Of a stretch of 64,000 bases of DNA, positions 1-12,400 are shown piece after piece. A program made the position numbers and the translations under genes. Position 1 is the stretch's first letter, and every line of letters begins with the position of its first letter. Location of the stretch: positions 12,714,810-12,778,809 of the forward strand of contig NC_072471.1 of NCBI RefSeq assembly GCF_027596085.1, given 5' to 3'. The stretch comes from Anoplopoma fimbria. Its lineage: Eukaryota > Chordata > Actinopteri > Perciformes > Anoplopomatidae. Under the pieces are notes generated by a model that was not told the origin of the DNA, searched no databases, and saw nothing but the letters and a program-made list of their open reading frames with translations.

Positions 1-3000
1 CTAGTTCCCGCTCCTTACGAGACGCTCGTTCCGTCTTGGGCCCTTTGCATATCTTGAGGTGACGGGTGAGGTGGTATTTGGTGAGGAAAGCTTTGTGGCA
101 TTTCTCACAGACAAAGTCTCTTCGGCCTTCGTGAGAGTTCATGTGCTTCTTCAGGTGGTTGGTCTTGAGGAAGTGTTTGTTGCACTTTGGGCACTGTATG
201 CGGCGCTCACTGTGGTGAAAAAGGAAAATAGAATGAAGACAATGCATGCATTATATAACCCTTGTGTTTATCTAGACTGCAAAAAAACAGTTACATACTG
301 TGTGTGAGAGAACATGTGTTGTTTCAGGTCATGTTTCCTGATGAATGCTCGGTCACAGAGGTCACACTTGAGCTTCTCTGCACCGGTGTGGATGAGCATA
401 TGCGATGCCACATGGGATTTCTGGGTAAACAACTTCTCGCACACTGTGCATCTGTAGTTTTTCTGACCTGTTGGTAGGGAAAAAGAGTTTCAGAGGTTGC
501 GAATGACTCAAAGCAATAGTTTTATTAAAGAAAAAAACTAATTATACGTTTCTATATGTGGCCTTTCATATGTGGCCTGAACAGGTTTATAGAATGACAG
601 CTGAAAAGACAGATGTTGACAAATATCAAACCATTTTCCACTTCAGTTATCCCTGTACACACCTGTGTGAATCTTGAGGTGCATCCTGAGGTTGCTGGGG
701 TCACTGAAGGCCTTACTGCAGTATTCACACTTGTGAGGTTTCATCCCCACGTGCCCCATGAAGTGCACGTTGAGCTTTGTGGATGTGAGAAAAGCCCGGG
801 AACACATGCTGCATTTGAATTTCTTCTCCCGTACATGACCCTGACCTTTTGCTCTGGAGATAACATTATTAGAGTTTCTATTACTGCTGGCACTGCTGCT
901 ATTGTTATCACTGTTTGTTTGTCCCGCAGCGTGAGTGTGGCAGGGCCATGGGGAAGAGGAGGAGCTTGAGGTCCCATTGGTAAGCTTCTCTTCCCGGTGA
1001 GTGTGTTGTTGTTGCTGTGGTTGTTGCTCTTGCTGCTGCTGCTGCTGTGGTTGTTGCTGTTGCTGTGAGTGGTCCTGCTGTGATGGACTGTGGCTGTGTG
1101 GAGGTTGGTTATGGCTGTGGTTACTGTTATGGCTATCAAGATGAGACTTGAGCTCAGAGAAGGAGGAGCACTCTTTGCCACAATGGCAGATCTGGCCCTC
1201 AGGGACCTGCGGAACACCTGTGAAGACATTAAAAGGTGGTATGGAATGGTCAACATCAATCACCGGATAAACAGTGGATCAGTGTGGCTACTTTAAATAT
1301 CAAGAATAAATGTTTAATCATCTGTCATCTCACCCATCAGCCTGCAGTAGTCTCGGCTGTAATAGAAGAGCAGCTGCTGGTCTGGGTGGATCTCTGTGGT
1401 TGTACAGAAGAACAGTTTACCGTTGGCAGGGTACGCCACCAGGTTCGGTTCCTCACGTGTTCTAAACACACACACATAAACACAGCAAACAGGAATTTTT
1501 ATTAACCCGTTGGCTGGACTGAAATAACATGCCAAAAGCGATAATGCTGATCAATTTGGAAGGAGAAAATTGAAGTGCACATCTTTATCCTGCTCCAGCT
1601 CTGTGTCATACCTTGCTTTGCGGACAAACATCATCCAGTTGCACTCATTCTCATCCGTTGTCACGATGTAGAATTCCAGCACATTGTTGTGATACATCTG
1701 AAAAAGATAAATGGGTTTACCTACTTATAATGGTTTTGGACTGAATGTGACAACCCACAGTCCAACCATAATCACTGCACTGACCTTCCATATTTGAGGT
1801 GTGTCTTTATCTGGCCAATCAGAGAGGTCCACATTGCTACAGTGCTGGCCCACCATTGGTCCAAAGCAGGTTCTTTGAGGAATGACATCCCGTGCAAAAA
1901 CTCCTGAGGGGGGGAAAAGGCATATTTTGTCAGTAATCTAATTGATGGTCTGCAAAATGTTTTTTGTCGACCCATGTACAACCCATTAAAAAATAAAAAT
2001 AAATATTTAGATAAAAAGGCATAATTAATTCTAATAGTGCTTTTACTTTGAACTAGCAGATACAAAACTTAGCCCAATGTTAAGGAGGCAAGAATGTATC
2101 GCTTTAAAAGTCCATGTGGGAATCCAGAGAGGTTTTCTCCTCTTACCAAGCGGTTCGTCAGCTACTGAGATGCGCAGGCACAGTTGACGCGGCAGAGAGA
2201 GGCGAGCCCGGCTTTGGATAGGCGTGTCAGGGATGAAGGTGACCGGGCCATGCTCTGGACAGTCTGAGGTATATGAGCGCTCACACAGTGTGCACCCTGG
2301 AAGACAATAAAAGCACAAAAGTTACTTCAGGTGAGAGTCACTTATACCGACTGCCTTACTGCAAAGTCAAGTGCTTGCTCACAGTCCTCAATTCAATTCA
2401 AATCTATTACAGATTTTTACAATGATTTATTTAAATGATATCTTTCGGTGGAATAATATTTTCCAAAGCTTCCTAGCTATATATGATTCCTAATAACTTT
2501 GTCAGATCTAGAAAACACAATTTTTAAATTCATTGATACAGTTTTTTTGACCTCTGAAGAAACTATTACAAATACACACTCACAGATGGTGTAGGCAGTG
2601 ACCATGTTCTCCTTGTTGGAGTTTGAATCCTCTAGCTGTAGGGTGGAGTTGACAAGCACCAGGTTGTTTTCTGGCCCAAGCGACACTTCTGCAGTGATGG
2701 GGGACACATTCACTGCCTCTAGTCCCATCCCAGAGTGCCCATGGAGCGACACCGGCTCCAGTTGGCCCTGGCTGGCCATGGAGCCAGTGAGCACCACACT
2801 GACAACGCCGGAGTTCAGCTCCCCATTTGAGTGGAGCTGCTCCCCGAGTCCTCCTGCTCCTCCTCCCCCAGAGTTCCCCACTCTGCCCCCCATATGATCC
2901 TGCTCCATCACCACCGGTAGTTCTAGAACAGGGGGTCCATGGAGGGGCATCACCCCACCAGATGAGTCCACCCCAGTCAATCCCTCATGCTGCTGAGGCT

Positions 3001-4010
3001 GCCTTCCCCCTCCGAGCTGTTGCTGGGTGTCAGACACTACAACCACCCCGACCCCGTCCATGGTGGCCAGTTCCTCTCCCATCCGGTCAGGGGACATGGG
3101 GCTGCTGACACGTGACTCCATGGCCAATCCTGTTGAGTCCAGCTCATGAGCACCAGTCTGGTGGAGGTCTCCCTGGCCACTCACCTGTCTTGAGTCCATG
3201 GGCACCAGGCCCTGCTCCAGCGGGCCTCCAGGGCCACTGTAGGGATCAAGACCTGAGGGATTGTTGCTGGCCACCGACAGGGTCCCATCCATGTTAAGGC
3301 TGCTGGGATGGATGTATTGAGGTGGTGGACGGTCTGCCAGATATGACAGGATACCTACAGCAGGGAAGAAAGAGGGAACACGATCAGCGCTGAAACTAAA
3401 ATTCCAAACTGAATGTACTGAGCAGCATGCATGATTTATTCAATAACTTAAATATGTTGGGTAAAATGGCACATGGAGGACGGCTACCCTTCAAATTAGA
3501 GCATCAGGGATATAGCCCTATTAAACAATCATCCGAACCCCAATAATCTGGCTGACTGCTTTGAGAATTTCAACATGTAGAGATGAGTTGCATATCTCAC
3601 ACAAAAATAGAACCCACCTGGCAATATGTGTCGGAAGTAGCTGCTCTCCAGGTGGGGGTACGGAGGTGGTGGCAAAGAGTAGTTCCTCTCTGGCAGGCCG
3701 CACATCACTCCTCTGTCACTCAGTGGACCCATGGGGAGCATCAGCGAGAGGGCAGAGGGAAGGGAGCCCAGGGAAGGACCCAGGCTGGGGATGGCCACTG
3801 ACATGCCTGAACCCATAATAATAAAGAGTCAGAGGAAATAATAACAATCATACTGTATTGAGCAAAACAGGACTGGCTGGTAGTGTCGTTCATACCTTGA
3901 GTGGGAATGGGGTTGTGTGTCGGGGAGGTGGGCAGACCCAGGTGGCTGGCACTCACCGAGGGCACGGTGAGCTGGTCCATGCCCACAGGACTCAGGTTCA
4001 TGTCGTTCAT
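1..4010 (-). CDS. prdm4: PR domain zinc finger protein 4, 3' end missing
   Basis: Nuclear PR/SET-type zinc-finger transcription regulator. Coding exons, all with GT/AG borders: 4010-3896, 3806-3618, 3354-2584, 2296-2147, 1903-1785, 1697-1612, 1461-1334, 1217-663, 467-299 and 209-1. They join in frame to 830 residues; the last coding exon runs off the window, so the C-terminus is missing (human PRDM4 is about 800 residues). The N-terminal motif [15 protein letters not shown] and the block [20 protein letters not shown] match PRDM4. A zinc knuckle ([15 protein letters not shown], from about residue 361) precedes the PR domain (to about 519, including RTCFGP and LLFYYSRDY). One isolated finger ([20 protein letters not shown]) is followed by an array whose last finger is C2HC-like (HLKIC). 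The start at 4010 is chosen because the same frame meets a stop in the upstream exon. A Q/H/S-rich insert separates the first finger from the array. In mammals PRDM4 binds DNA and works with p75NTR and PRMT5. Confidence 0.96.
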
Positions 4011-4665
4011 CCTGGAGTTATACACAGACAGAGCAATGAGACAGCAAGACAAATAATATCCAAATGAATAGCTGATTGTTTGAGTTTTCCTAGCTGTTAT
4101 TTAGACACAGTTAGAAATATTAAGACAAGGATTTGGGCTCTGTTATGTTGTGATTGGAATACATTTTATTAACAACTGATCCCTTATCTGTAACAGTGTG
4201 TGCAGTGTGAGCTACGTTAGCGTAACGTTACCTGAATTCAACAACTGATGCCCATCCGTAACCGTGTACTGATGAATGGGGCTTTCAGATGTTTCTCCCT
4301 GTAAAGTAAAAACGAGAGGTGAGAATGAAAAACGTAACTTAAAACGACATGCCAATCAGAATGATTAAAGAACAGCTGATTTAAATAGCTAAAACAGTAG
4401 CGAGCATGCAATTCAAAACGACCTTTATGCAACTAAACGCAAGTAAGTGTTGTCCACACTGCTAACGTAAAGGTTAGCCTGGCTAACATGCATTTAAACA
4501 CATCGTCAAAACAGAGAATGATCACGTGTTTCAGCTTGCTAAAAGTTAAGGAATACCTGTCACGAGGGGACGTGACGCTTCATTACAAAGACACAGACTA
4601 TATGAAAAGGAAGATGCCTTGAAAACAACAACATACCAGCACAATACCTCCCCGCACGGAGCCAT
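4007..4665 (-). other. prdm4 5' leader exons with an upstream reading frame
   Basis: Two leader exons are inferred from splice signals: one ending at the donor at 4648 and one spanning 4298-4232, which splices into the first coding exon at 4011. An ATG at 4665-4663 opens a 29-codon frame beginning MAPCGEGETSES. It crosses both junctions and stops at TGA 4009-4007, overlapping the main ATG (4010-4008) as ATGA. A second possible donor at 4557 would give a different short upstream frame. The transcription start is not visible, so whether the ATG lies in the mRNA is inference. Confidence 0.5.
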
Positions 4666-4684
4666 GACGCTGGACTGCACGTTG

Positions 4685-4696
4685 TGCGCATGCGCA
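4685..4696. promoter_or_regulatory. NRF1-type palindromic promoter site
   Basis: TGCGCATGCGCA is a perfect match to the NRF1 consensus (YGCGCAYGCGCR). It lies about 20 bp upstream of the first leader ATG of prdm4, where the core promoter is expected. Housekeeping vertebrate promoters often carry this site. Binding is inferred, not shown. Confidence 0.65.
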
Positions 4697-4731
4697 GTGG
4701 CGTTGCAAGACTGGAGTGTTTGGCTGATCAC

Positions 4732-5620
4732 AGGTCAGTTCTTCTTGTCCTCCACCGTCATGATTCATTAAAAAAAGCGGGTCTGGAAGTCATATAGGGC
4801 CAAAATAAAAAGGTCATCTTTTTTCCTGTTCTAAGTAATGATGTCTTTTGCTGTTTTTTTGGTTTTTTTAAATACTCCTTACACTTTTTTTTACTCCTAA
4901 CACTTTTTACAGAGTCATTTATTGTCAGGCTGACTGTGACGTTATTGAATGAAAGACATACAAAATATGTTCATTAACATAAATTCTGTTTAAAAAGTAA
5001 AAAGTAATTTCTTCAGTAAATAAAAAACATATTTAAAAAAATCTGCTGAAATAAAATCTCAGTAAATATAAAATATTCATGAGAGACTTTCATAGATAAT
5101 ACTGCTTTAAGAGGCAATTGGCTAAAAGAACACTCAGCAATTCATCATTTCCATATGTGATTTCTCTTCATTCTCCTCTTCATCATCATTTGATCATTCT
5201 TTCAAATCACCTAATTGCATGCAGCATACCATAAACATCAGATAAACTGATAGTGAACTGTATTTTCAAATGAAACAATACAATCTGTTGCATTTTGTCT
5301 GCAACGTTTGTAACAATGTTTTTATTTTATTGATATATAATCTATTTAATAGTTGTTTACGATCAAAAAGTCATTTATGTCAAGGCCTTATTTGTCTTGT
5401 ACCTTCGTGATAAGAGTTGTTTAACTGTGTCAACGGAAGCAAGGAAACGTTATGTAAACAGTTTTATCTTGATGAGAAAGTCATGGCTGCATCTCCGCCC
5501 CGGATCACACCCACCATGCCTACACACTCAAAACCCCAACAAGCAAGTTGACACACAGACTGACTAAGTCTCCATCAAGAAGTTCCAAAAATAGAGATTT
5601 AATCATATAGTGGGGAGATT
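4732..5620. other. prdm4-ascl4 intergenic DNA
   Basis: A/T-rich DNA between two divergently transcribed genes, so it holds both upstream regions. I see no open frame with coding character and no complete repeat. Runs of T and short A/T tracts fill 4840-5100. The 200 bp before ascl4 are less A/T-biased and are the likeliest place for its promoter, but I see no clear TATA box. Confidence 0.5.
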
Positions 5621-5648
5621 TTAAAAGAAAAGGTCCTCAAAACCCGAG

Positions 5649-5743
5649 ATGACTGTGAGGAGGCTGCCAGGGTAAGTTGCAAAAATGAATTGCATTTATT
5701 TTACAGCTGTTTAATCTAAGATCGTCTCCTTTTTGATTCTCAG
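5649..5743 (+). other. Probable ascl4 first exon end and 72-bp intron
   Basis: The exon ends CCAGG before GTAAGT at 5672. The intron closes with a pyrimidine-rich tract and CAG at 5741-5743. The ATG at 5649 reads seven codons plus two bases, and the next exon completes a glycine codon and continues GAG ATG TCT in the ascl4 frame. If unspliced, the same ATG meets TAA at once and is only a mini-uORF. Transcript data would decide. Confidence 0.55.
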
Positions 5744-5747
5744 GGAG

Positions 5748-6251
5748 ATGTCTTATCACAGTAAGGAGTTCATGGAGCATTGGAGCTTCTCAGTGGACAA
5801 CAGTGGATCTCACTACAAGGATGCACTTCGACTCGGTCTGCCTTTCCACCTGGACGCTGCATACCTCGACCCTGTACAAGGTCAAAGGTCACCCTACAGA
5901 CGATTATCATATTTCCCCTTCCACGTCCCCCTCGGAGTGTGTGATTATTCCTTTGAGCCTGCATTCATCCGGAAAAGGAACGAAAGGGAGCGACATCGAG
6001 TCCGCTGCGTGAACGAAGGTTACGCCCGGCTCAGAGAGCATCTCCCGCAGGAGTTTGAGGACAAACGACTCAGCAAAGTGGAGACCCTGCGGGCGGCTAT
6101 CGGATATATCAAACACCTGCAGAGCCTGCTGGGTTTAAACGTGTCCGGGATGGAGATGTCACTTGGAGATGCTCGTAACCGGAGGACGGACTGCAGCAGT
6201 GATGGAGAATCCCAAACTGGCCTCAACGACAGTGGGGGGATAGTTTACTAA
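5748..6251 (+). CDS. ascl4: Achaete-scute family bHLH transcription factor 4
   Basis: Class II bHLH factor expected to dimerise with E proteins and bind E-boxes in the nucleus; the mammalian gene is linked to skin development. The 167-residue protein carries the basic helix-loop-helix at about residues 75-128 (RKRNERERHRVRCVNEGYAR, then DKRLSKVETLRAAIGYIKHL), preceded by FEPAF and followed by the SDGES tail motif, as in human ASCL4. The next-to-prdm4 position matches human 12q23, which separates it from ascl1-3. The ATG at 5748 is the conservative start. A good donor (5672) and acceptor (ending 5743) would join an upstream ATG at 5649 in frame across a 72-bp intron, adding nine residues (MTVRRLPGE). 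AATAAA at 6866-6871 is a possible poly(A) signal. Confidence 0.93.
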   Translation: MSYHSKEFMEHWSFSVDNSGSHYKDALRLGLPFHLDAAYLDPVQGQRSPYRRLSYFPFHVPLGVCDYSFEPAFIRKRNERERHRVRCVNEGYARLREHLPQEFEDKRLSKVETLRAAIGYIKHLQSLLGLNVSGMEMSLGDARNRRTDCSSDGESQTGLNDSGGIVY

Positions 6252-8325
6252 CTCTAACTCTCTGTGATATACATTAATTAAAATGTGCAGTAAGCAAAAC
6301 GTGTATAATTGACACAATTTCCACTGTCTGACTTTATTCCAAAGTATGTACATTGAGAATTTGTTTACATGGATGGAGCTATAGGATAATAACCCATCAG
6401 TGTTTACCTTATGTGAAGATGGATATTACACCCAGAATCACAGTGAATGACATCATTTTGTTGCATCTAATACTTTCTGTTGATATATTGGTGGCATGTT
6501 ATGTTGGTAGTTTTTATAAGCGGGTGTGAATTTGAAAAACACTTCATTACATGAAATGAAATATTCAGTGATCAGAATCTTAACCATATATTATAAACTG
6601 ATGAGGCGAATAGTAAAAAATATATATATTGTGACAATTTTGTCACAGTTGACAAATTGAGCACTTCATCTCTTAAGATAGTATAAAAAGATTAATTTAG
6701 TGTAGGTCCATATACTGTGATTTTTTCTAACCACATTTTAAAAATGTTATGAAATCATTGTGATGAACCAGAATACGTTTAATATCATGAATAATGTTCA
6801 AAGCTATAAAGGATGGGTTCAACAGTACAAGGCCATGCAGCAAACAAAAGTTTTGGTTAATGCAAAATAAATGGACAATATTGCTGTAGCAGAAGAAGCA
6901 CGGTGTAGCTAATAACATTAATTAGTACCCTTAAATTTAATGCAGCTATTTAATAATGTTATTTATCACAGCTGTGGTTTCCTGCTATGACATATGTTGA
7001 TCCCCTCGATGAACAAGGCTTATTCTGTCTGAAACTGATACTTTTGTGTCATGTTTTAGTTTGGGCCAAGTGGACATTAAATTACAGTAATACAGGCTTT
7101 ACTGTCCCCTGAAAGTTAGAAATGACACCTCAAACCAAGAGTGTCTATTCAGAACAATTACCTGTCTTCAAAGACCACCTACCTGCTGTACTGTAAATCT
7201 CAGGGTTCTACGGAAGTTTTCTCCCCTAATAGCTTAAGGAATGCACTTATCAGGGAGACCTATTTGAGTGTTTATACTTCCCACCTCCGCTGACCTGCAC
7301 GGAAACAGCTCACAATTTCAGATTTTCAGGAATACTAAAACCACAAATTGGGGGAGACGGGAGTAAACATGCTATTGTATACCAGTAAAAGGGGTTTGGA
7401 GGGACCAGCAGAGTGCAGTTCAAGTGAACTGTGCTGGTATGGAAGAATGGCATTGATAGCCACAAAGGCGTGACATACCCATAACAAAAAGTGTTTGGCT
7501 GTGCAAAATGTGAATAAGACCCAATAATTAGCCAAGTGCTGGTACTCTGGGCTTGATGGTTCAGTGGCAATCTGAAGATAGAGAACATGAAGCTACTTAA
7601 ATGAAAGCCTCTGCCATAATGGATGTTTTCACCATTGACACAGATTGATTCTAATCAGTTTCCAGCAACAATTCCTTGCAGGCATTGCTCTAATTTAACG
7701 GTATTGTTGATGCGAATGCATGCATGTGATCTAAAACAGAAGAAAGAAAAAAAAGTTTATAAAGTTAGGGAATCACCTCGATCAATAAGTGTATTTTCTC
7801 CTTTATTATCAAAAACAAGTGCCACAAAATGTTCTTGTCTTAAGTCAACAGGTATTATGAAATGGGCTTAAACTGCAAACAGTCATCTTTCAAATCTATT
7901 TACCTTCTCAGTTGATGCCTGTAAACTTGTAAAACAGCACCAAAGCTCAGACCAACAACAACATCTTCAAACAGGCAGTCAAAAGTGGAATAATTGAACA
8001 ATATGCGGTAGAGTTTGGTTTGTTGAAATAGGAAAAGAAAAGCTAAAACATTATGATCAGAGAACATGTGTGGGTGTCAATCAGAGAGATTAGAGTATTA
8101 AGTCTGCAAATTGTGTCTTCTGTGTTTTAATGCTGCATATTTGTACAGTGGAGGAGAAACATAGCCGCAAAAATGCACGATGACTTGGATAGATAAAGTT
8201 TATCAGTTGAAGTTAGATCAGTGTGGGACCACCGGGAAAGGTTGTGGCGACGTGTCGAGACAGGGAGCCCACATTCAGAGACGGAAACGGAAGAACTAAG
8301 AGTAACGGAACACATCAATAAAGGA

Positions 8326-8327
<2 letters not shown>

Positions 8328-8385
<58 letters not shown>
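8328..8385. repeat. (TAA)n microsatellite
   Basis: About 58 bp of uninterrupted TAA/ATA trinucleotide repeat. It explains the poly-tyrosine frame on the minus strand here, which is not a gene. Confidence 0.97.
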
Positions 8386-8387
<2 letters not shown>

Positions 8388-8629
8388 CACAATGATGCAG
8401 AGTTGCCACCTGTACACTGCAAAAAAATATTGATGCACTTCAGCTTAAAAAGTGGAAATTGTATTTCTCTTTAAACATTAACTGTGTAAATACTAAATAA
8501 TTCATAGGATCCAATTAATTTTTCTCTTACAATAAATAGTGTGAATTTTGTAACTCTTTTGAACAGCATTGCCAATAGTTACAATACAATTGTGATTTAA
8601 CCAGTGGCATGAAGATTGAAGTGTTGCAT

Positions 8630-8675
8630 TAGTTCTCATTACTCATTATGCAGAATGGTCCCCATATCCATAGAA
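8630..8675 (+). repeat. Fragment of AGTAAAAGTACT-type fish repeat
   Basis: TACTCATTATGCAGAATGG resembles the end of a repeat family very common in percomorph genomes. The body of the element is not recognisable here. The assignment rests on memory of that family. Confidence 0.45.
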
Positions 8676-9427
8676 GTTCAGTGCATTATATTTTATAAAC
8701 AGACCTTATGTTTTGTATAAACTTACCTAAAGATGTGGAGAAAATGTCATGGAGTTAAAGTACAATATTTACCTTTGAAATCTTGTCAAGTTAAACTCAA
8801 AACGTTAAAATGCAAAAGCATAGTATTATAATTTTCCACATGTGTATGTTATTTGAGGGGAAATTAAAATGCGTAATCCAATTTTCAAATAATGGTATGG
8901 GCAAAAAAATGGGAAACGCGGTTTGACATATTTGCAAGTCGTACTGTCCTGTACAGTGGACAATATTCAATAATAATTAAACTTGAACATCTTAATCAAA
9001 TATAAATAATGTAACCTGATTTTACATTTATGCAGGCAATACTTAAGTCAAATGAAGATGCTTCTAACCATTTGAAAAATAAAATTGGAAAGTTATACAA
9101 CATTGTGGAATTACATTTTCTAATTTACATTATCATTTCAATTAAAGTCCCCTGTTGGCTTCCACAGCCTTCCCACCAATAACTATTTCATGGTGCATAA
9201 TGACAGCAGGGCTTTTCTATTATAAAGTCAGTTATCCAACGCTTCGGCAAAACTGATTTGTATTGAAAATAACTCATACAAGCAAATTATGCATCCTTTA
9301 CTGTCATTTATTAATTTACATATATATTTACAAGCAGTTAAAGTTAGCAACTGTGTGACATGAAGTGAAATGTAAGTTTGCAGTTCACCTCCTGTATGTG
9401 TGTGCATATACACATGTGTGCTGGCAA

Positions 9428-12400
9428 TCAATGGGTTTGCAGTTCATCAAGCTTTTCGAGGAGAGTGTTTTTTTCCAACTCTAACTTGGAGATCTGACGA
9501 TTCTTGTCGCTCACTTCCTGTCAAAGGAAGAACATATTGCCATATCATAGAGACGCCAACAGATGAATCAAATCAAGAATTATTGAAAAAAGAATCTCCT
9601 GTTTGTAAAGATCAATTAAAATTGAAAAAAACACCCATTATGTCAAAATAAATTATTACCAAACAGATTTTTTTTTAAATATATTTGAGCCTTTTAGTAA
9701 AATAATTTACTTCACCTTCTTGAACATGAGAGACATTTTTATTTTTTTTGTCCCTACCTGAGTCAGTACTGTGTTGTGCCACCGGAGGTCACTGTCTGCC
9801 ACCGGGTCATGCAGACAAGGGTTGCTGCCGGTGGTGACATTGGGCTCACTCATCACAGAACCCAGAGAGCCATTCACCCGCTGGATACGAGACCTGAGGA
9901 GGCAAGACCGGGCCTGTAGAGAGACAGACAGATGGGTGGTGAGAGACACCACAAGTGACAGTCCAGTAAAGTCAGTGAGGCCCTGAACCCAACCCTGCCT
10001 TGTACCTCTGCTGCACCTCCCTGGCCTGAGCCGACTCCAGATTTGGTCTCGATGTTGTTCTGCCTGGCTCTGTTCTCCTCCAGCTGCTGGAGGTACCAGA
10101 GACGGGCCTTCTCCAGAATCTCCAGGCCGGAGCACAGAGCGTCCTTCTCCTTCTCTAGGTCCTTCAGATGCTTAACCTGGGGGTGGGAAGAACACAGCTT
10201 GAACAGGTTCACAGGAATTTTAATTAGGAGTGTCTTGTCACCTAAACTGAAATTGTCCTTCATTATCCGGGATAAGGTTTGTGAAAGGATAACGACAAAA
10301 TTAATAAATGGTGGAGCGTCTTAGTGAATTGCTGACCATGTAATCACATTCAGCCAGTGACCTTTGCTTCATGTCACATCTCTTCATTTCTCGTCACATT
10401 TCCATTGTCTGCTTGTCCAACAAAGCAGATACAAATACTTAAAAAAATTAAATCCTAAATATCGAGTTTTACTATATAGCCAGTCAGGTATGCATGTGTT
10501 TGCATGTGTATTTTGATGGCAGCAGGGGGCTGACTAACAATCCTTGACCATCAAAACCCCCTGATGTTGCTGAGCTGAAGCAGCGTGATCATCACAGCAC
10601 TGCCTGTTGTCTTCCAGAGGCCCCAAAGCTTTGTTTAAATCAGCAGAGCCAATCTACAGAGCAGCAGGAGGCCTTTAGTCCTATTGTCCGCACACAGTTG
10701 CATTACATGCACTCTGAATGGGCAAACACATGAGCCTCACAGTGCTACAACAAGCAGGGAGTCATAACATATGTTGTCGGGTGATCGCCCTTTGGATGAG
10801 GACAGGACGTCACAGTCATTTTGTCCATTTTAAGGCAATCAACAATTAGATGGACTAGTAACATTACAAACTCATGACACTATTGTATCACTAGTGAATG
10901 ATTCATTTTAGCAGCTTAAGATATGCAAAACAGTTAGCTTTTATTTAATATAAGATCTTATCATACAGCTATGTGTCTGCCATAATAATTTCAAATATAT
11001 TTCTTTGAGTAACATGACAACTCCACTTATAATAATAGATTGACAGTAAATGGAAAAGTGGTTATATTGAGCCTTTAGCAGGAAGCTGTGAGGGGCAGAC
11101 CTGACATGTGGGAATGTGTCACTGAGATGGCTGCACCCATGCAACCTTCAAAAACTCTCCAGGACATGGAGCAAAGACAGAAAAACAGACTGAGAATAGA
11201 GATTCTACAAGAATTTAACTTAAATGTCTAGTATAATTTTTTTTTTTTTTTAAATGAACAATACAGTTCATGATTACAGCAATTTTACACTCGATATATT
11301 TTAATTTGCTTTGTGGCAAACAAAGACAAATAAATGAAGAATACAGAATTTCTCTTCAAGAAATGTATTCTAAGCAGTGTGGAGAAAGCTATAAAACAGC
11401 ATTTAGACCCTAAGATACAGAAAATACAGTTAAACACTCAATAAGTATCAATAAGATCAAAATAATGAATCAAAATTTGACATTTTCTCTTTTTATGAAA
11501 GGAGCAGTGCCTCGCATCATTTTCCAAATCCATAGCTTCAACTATGCATTTCTATTGACACCATTTACATGTACATGTAAATCTAATGTATACATATTTT
11601 ACAATGGGTCATGAATTCAAGAATTGCTTGAAATGCTCTCATTTAACATAACTCCAGCATAGAAGTATATGTCTAAAAAAACCAGCAGCCACTTCATTAG
11701 GTGCGCTGGCACAATCTAATTCAATCCAATCCAAACTTCTATGATGCCTACAATGTTGAGTGTATTTTGTTTTTCTGACTACTATAGAGGTGTAATTACA
11801 TTATATATGTATTATTGAGGTCAGGTCATTGGTAGTGGTCGTGTTGTGCTGGTCTGCATTATATTCAGAGGTGTTTCTAGTATTGTGCACCCCTCATACC
11901 GGCACCTTTAACTATGATTTCAATAGATGTCATTTGAATTACACATTTGAGAGACCATACATGTTTATATACAGTTCTGTGTATAAACATGTATGCCTCA
12001 AATCAACTTTGTCTAAATTTTGTTTCCCATTTAATATGAATTCAAATAGAAAAATAGTACATCCTTTTTTACCATGTGACTCAAACTACTCATTTAAATC
12101 ATATTTCCACATTACAGAGGAGTAGACAAGGTCATGGGAATGTACCTTGGCCAAATGTACCAACTGGTGACACTTACACAGACTGGAGAAGCAGTAAATG
12201 CTTAACTTTGAGTAATGAATCACATATTTTTTAACAGAAGATGTATGATTAGCGTTTTAACCTACATGGCCTCTATGGTTTGTCAATTGTGCTGAAAACT
12301 TGGAAACAAACCCATGTGAGTAATGTGTGTACACACGGCACTCACTCAGGAGAATACCACTTAAATTCACACACAACAAAGACACCATGAGATGCAGCTG

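Larger units (their letters stand above)
6252..9306. other. ascl4-sapcd1 intergenic DNA
   Basis: The two genes converge here, so this holds their 3' UTRs and spacer. It is A/T-rich with one (TAA)n microsatellite (8328-8385) and one short piece of the AGTAAAAGTACT-type fish repeat near 8636-8668. The listed frames of 60-100 codons have no protein-like composition. TTTATT at 9307-9312 is a candidate minus-strand poly(A) signal for sapcd1. Confidence 0.5.

Noticed and set aside
8127..8438. 103-codon minus-strand frame with a poly-Tyr run
   Set aside because: Produced by the (TAA)n repeat; the flanks have no protein-like composition.
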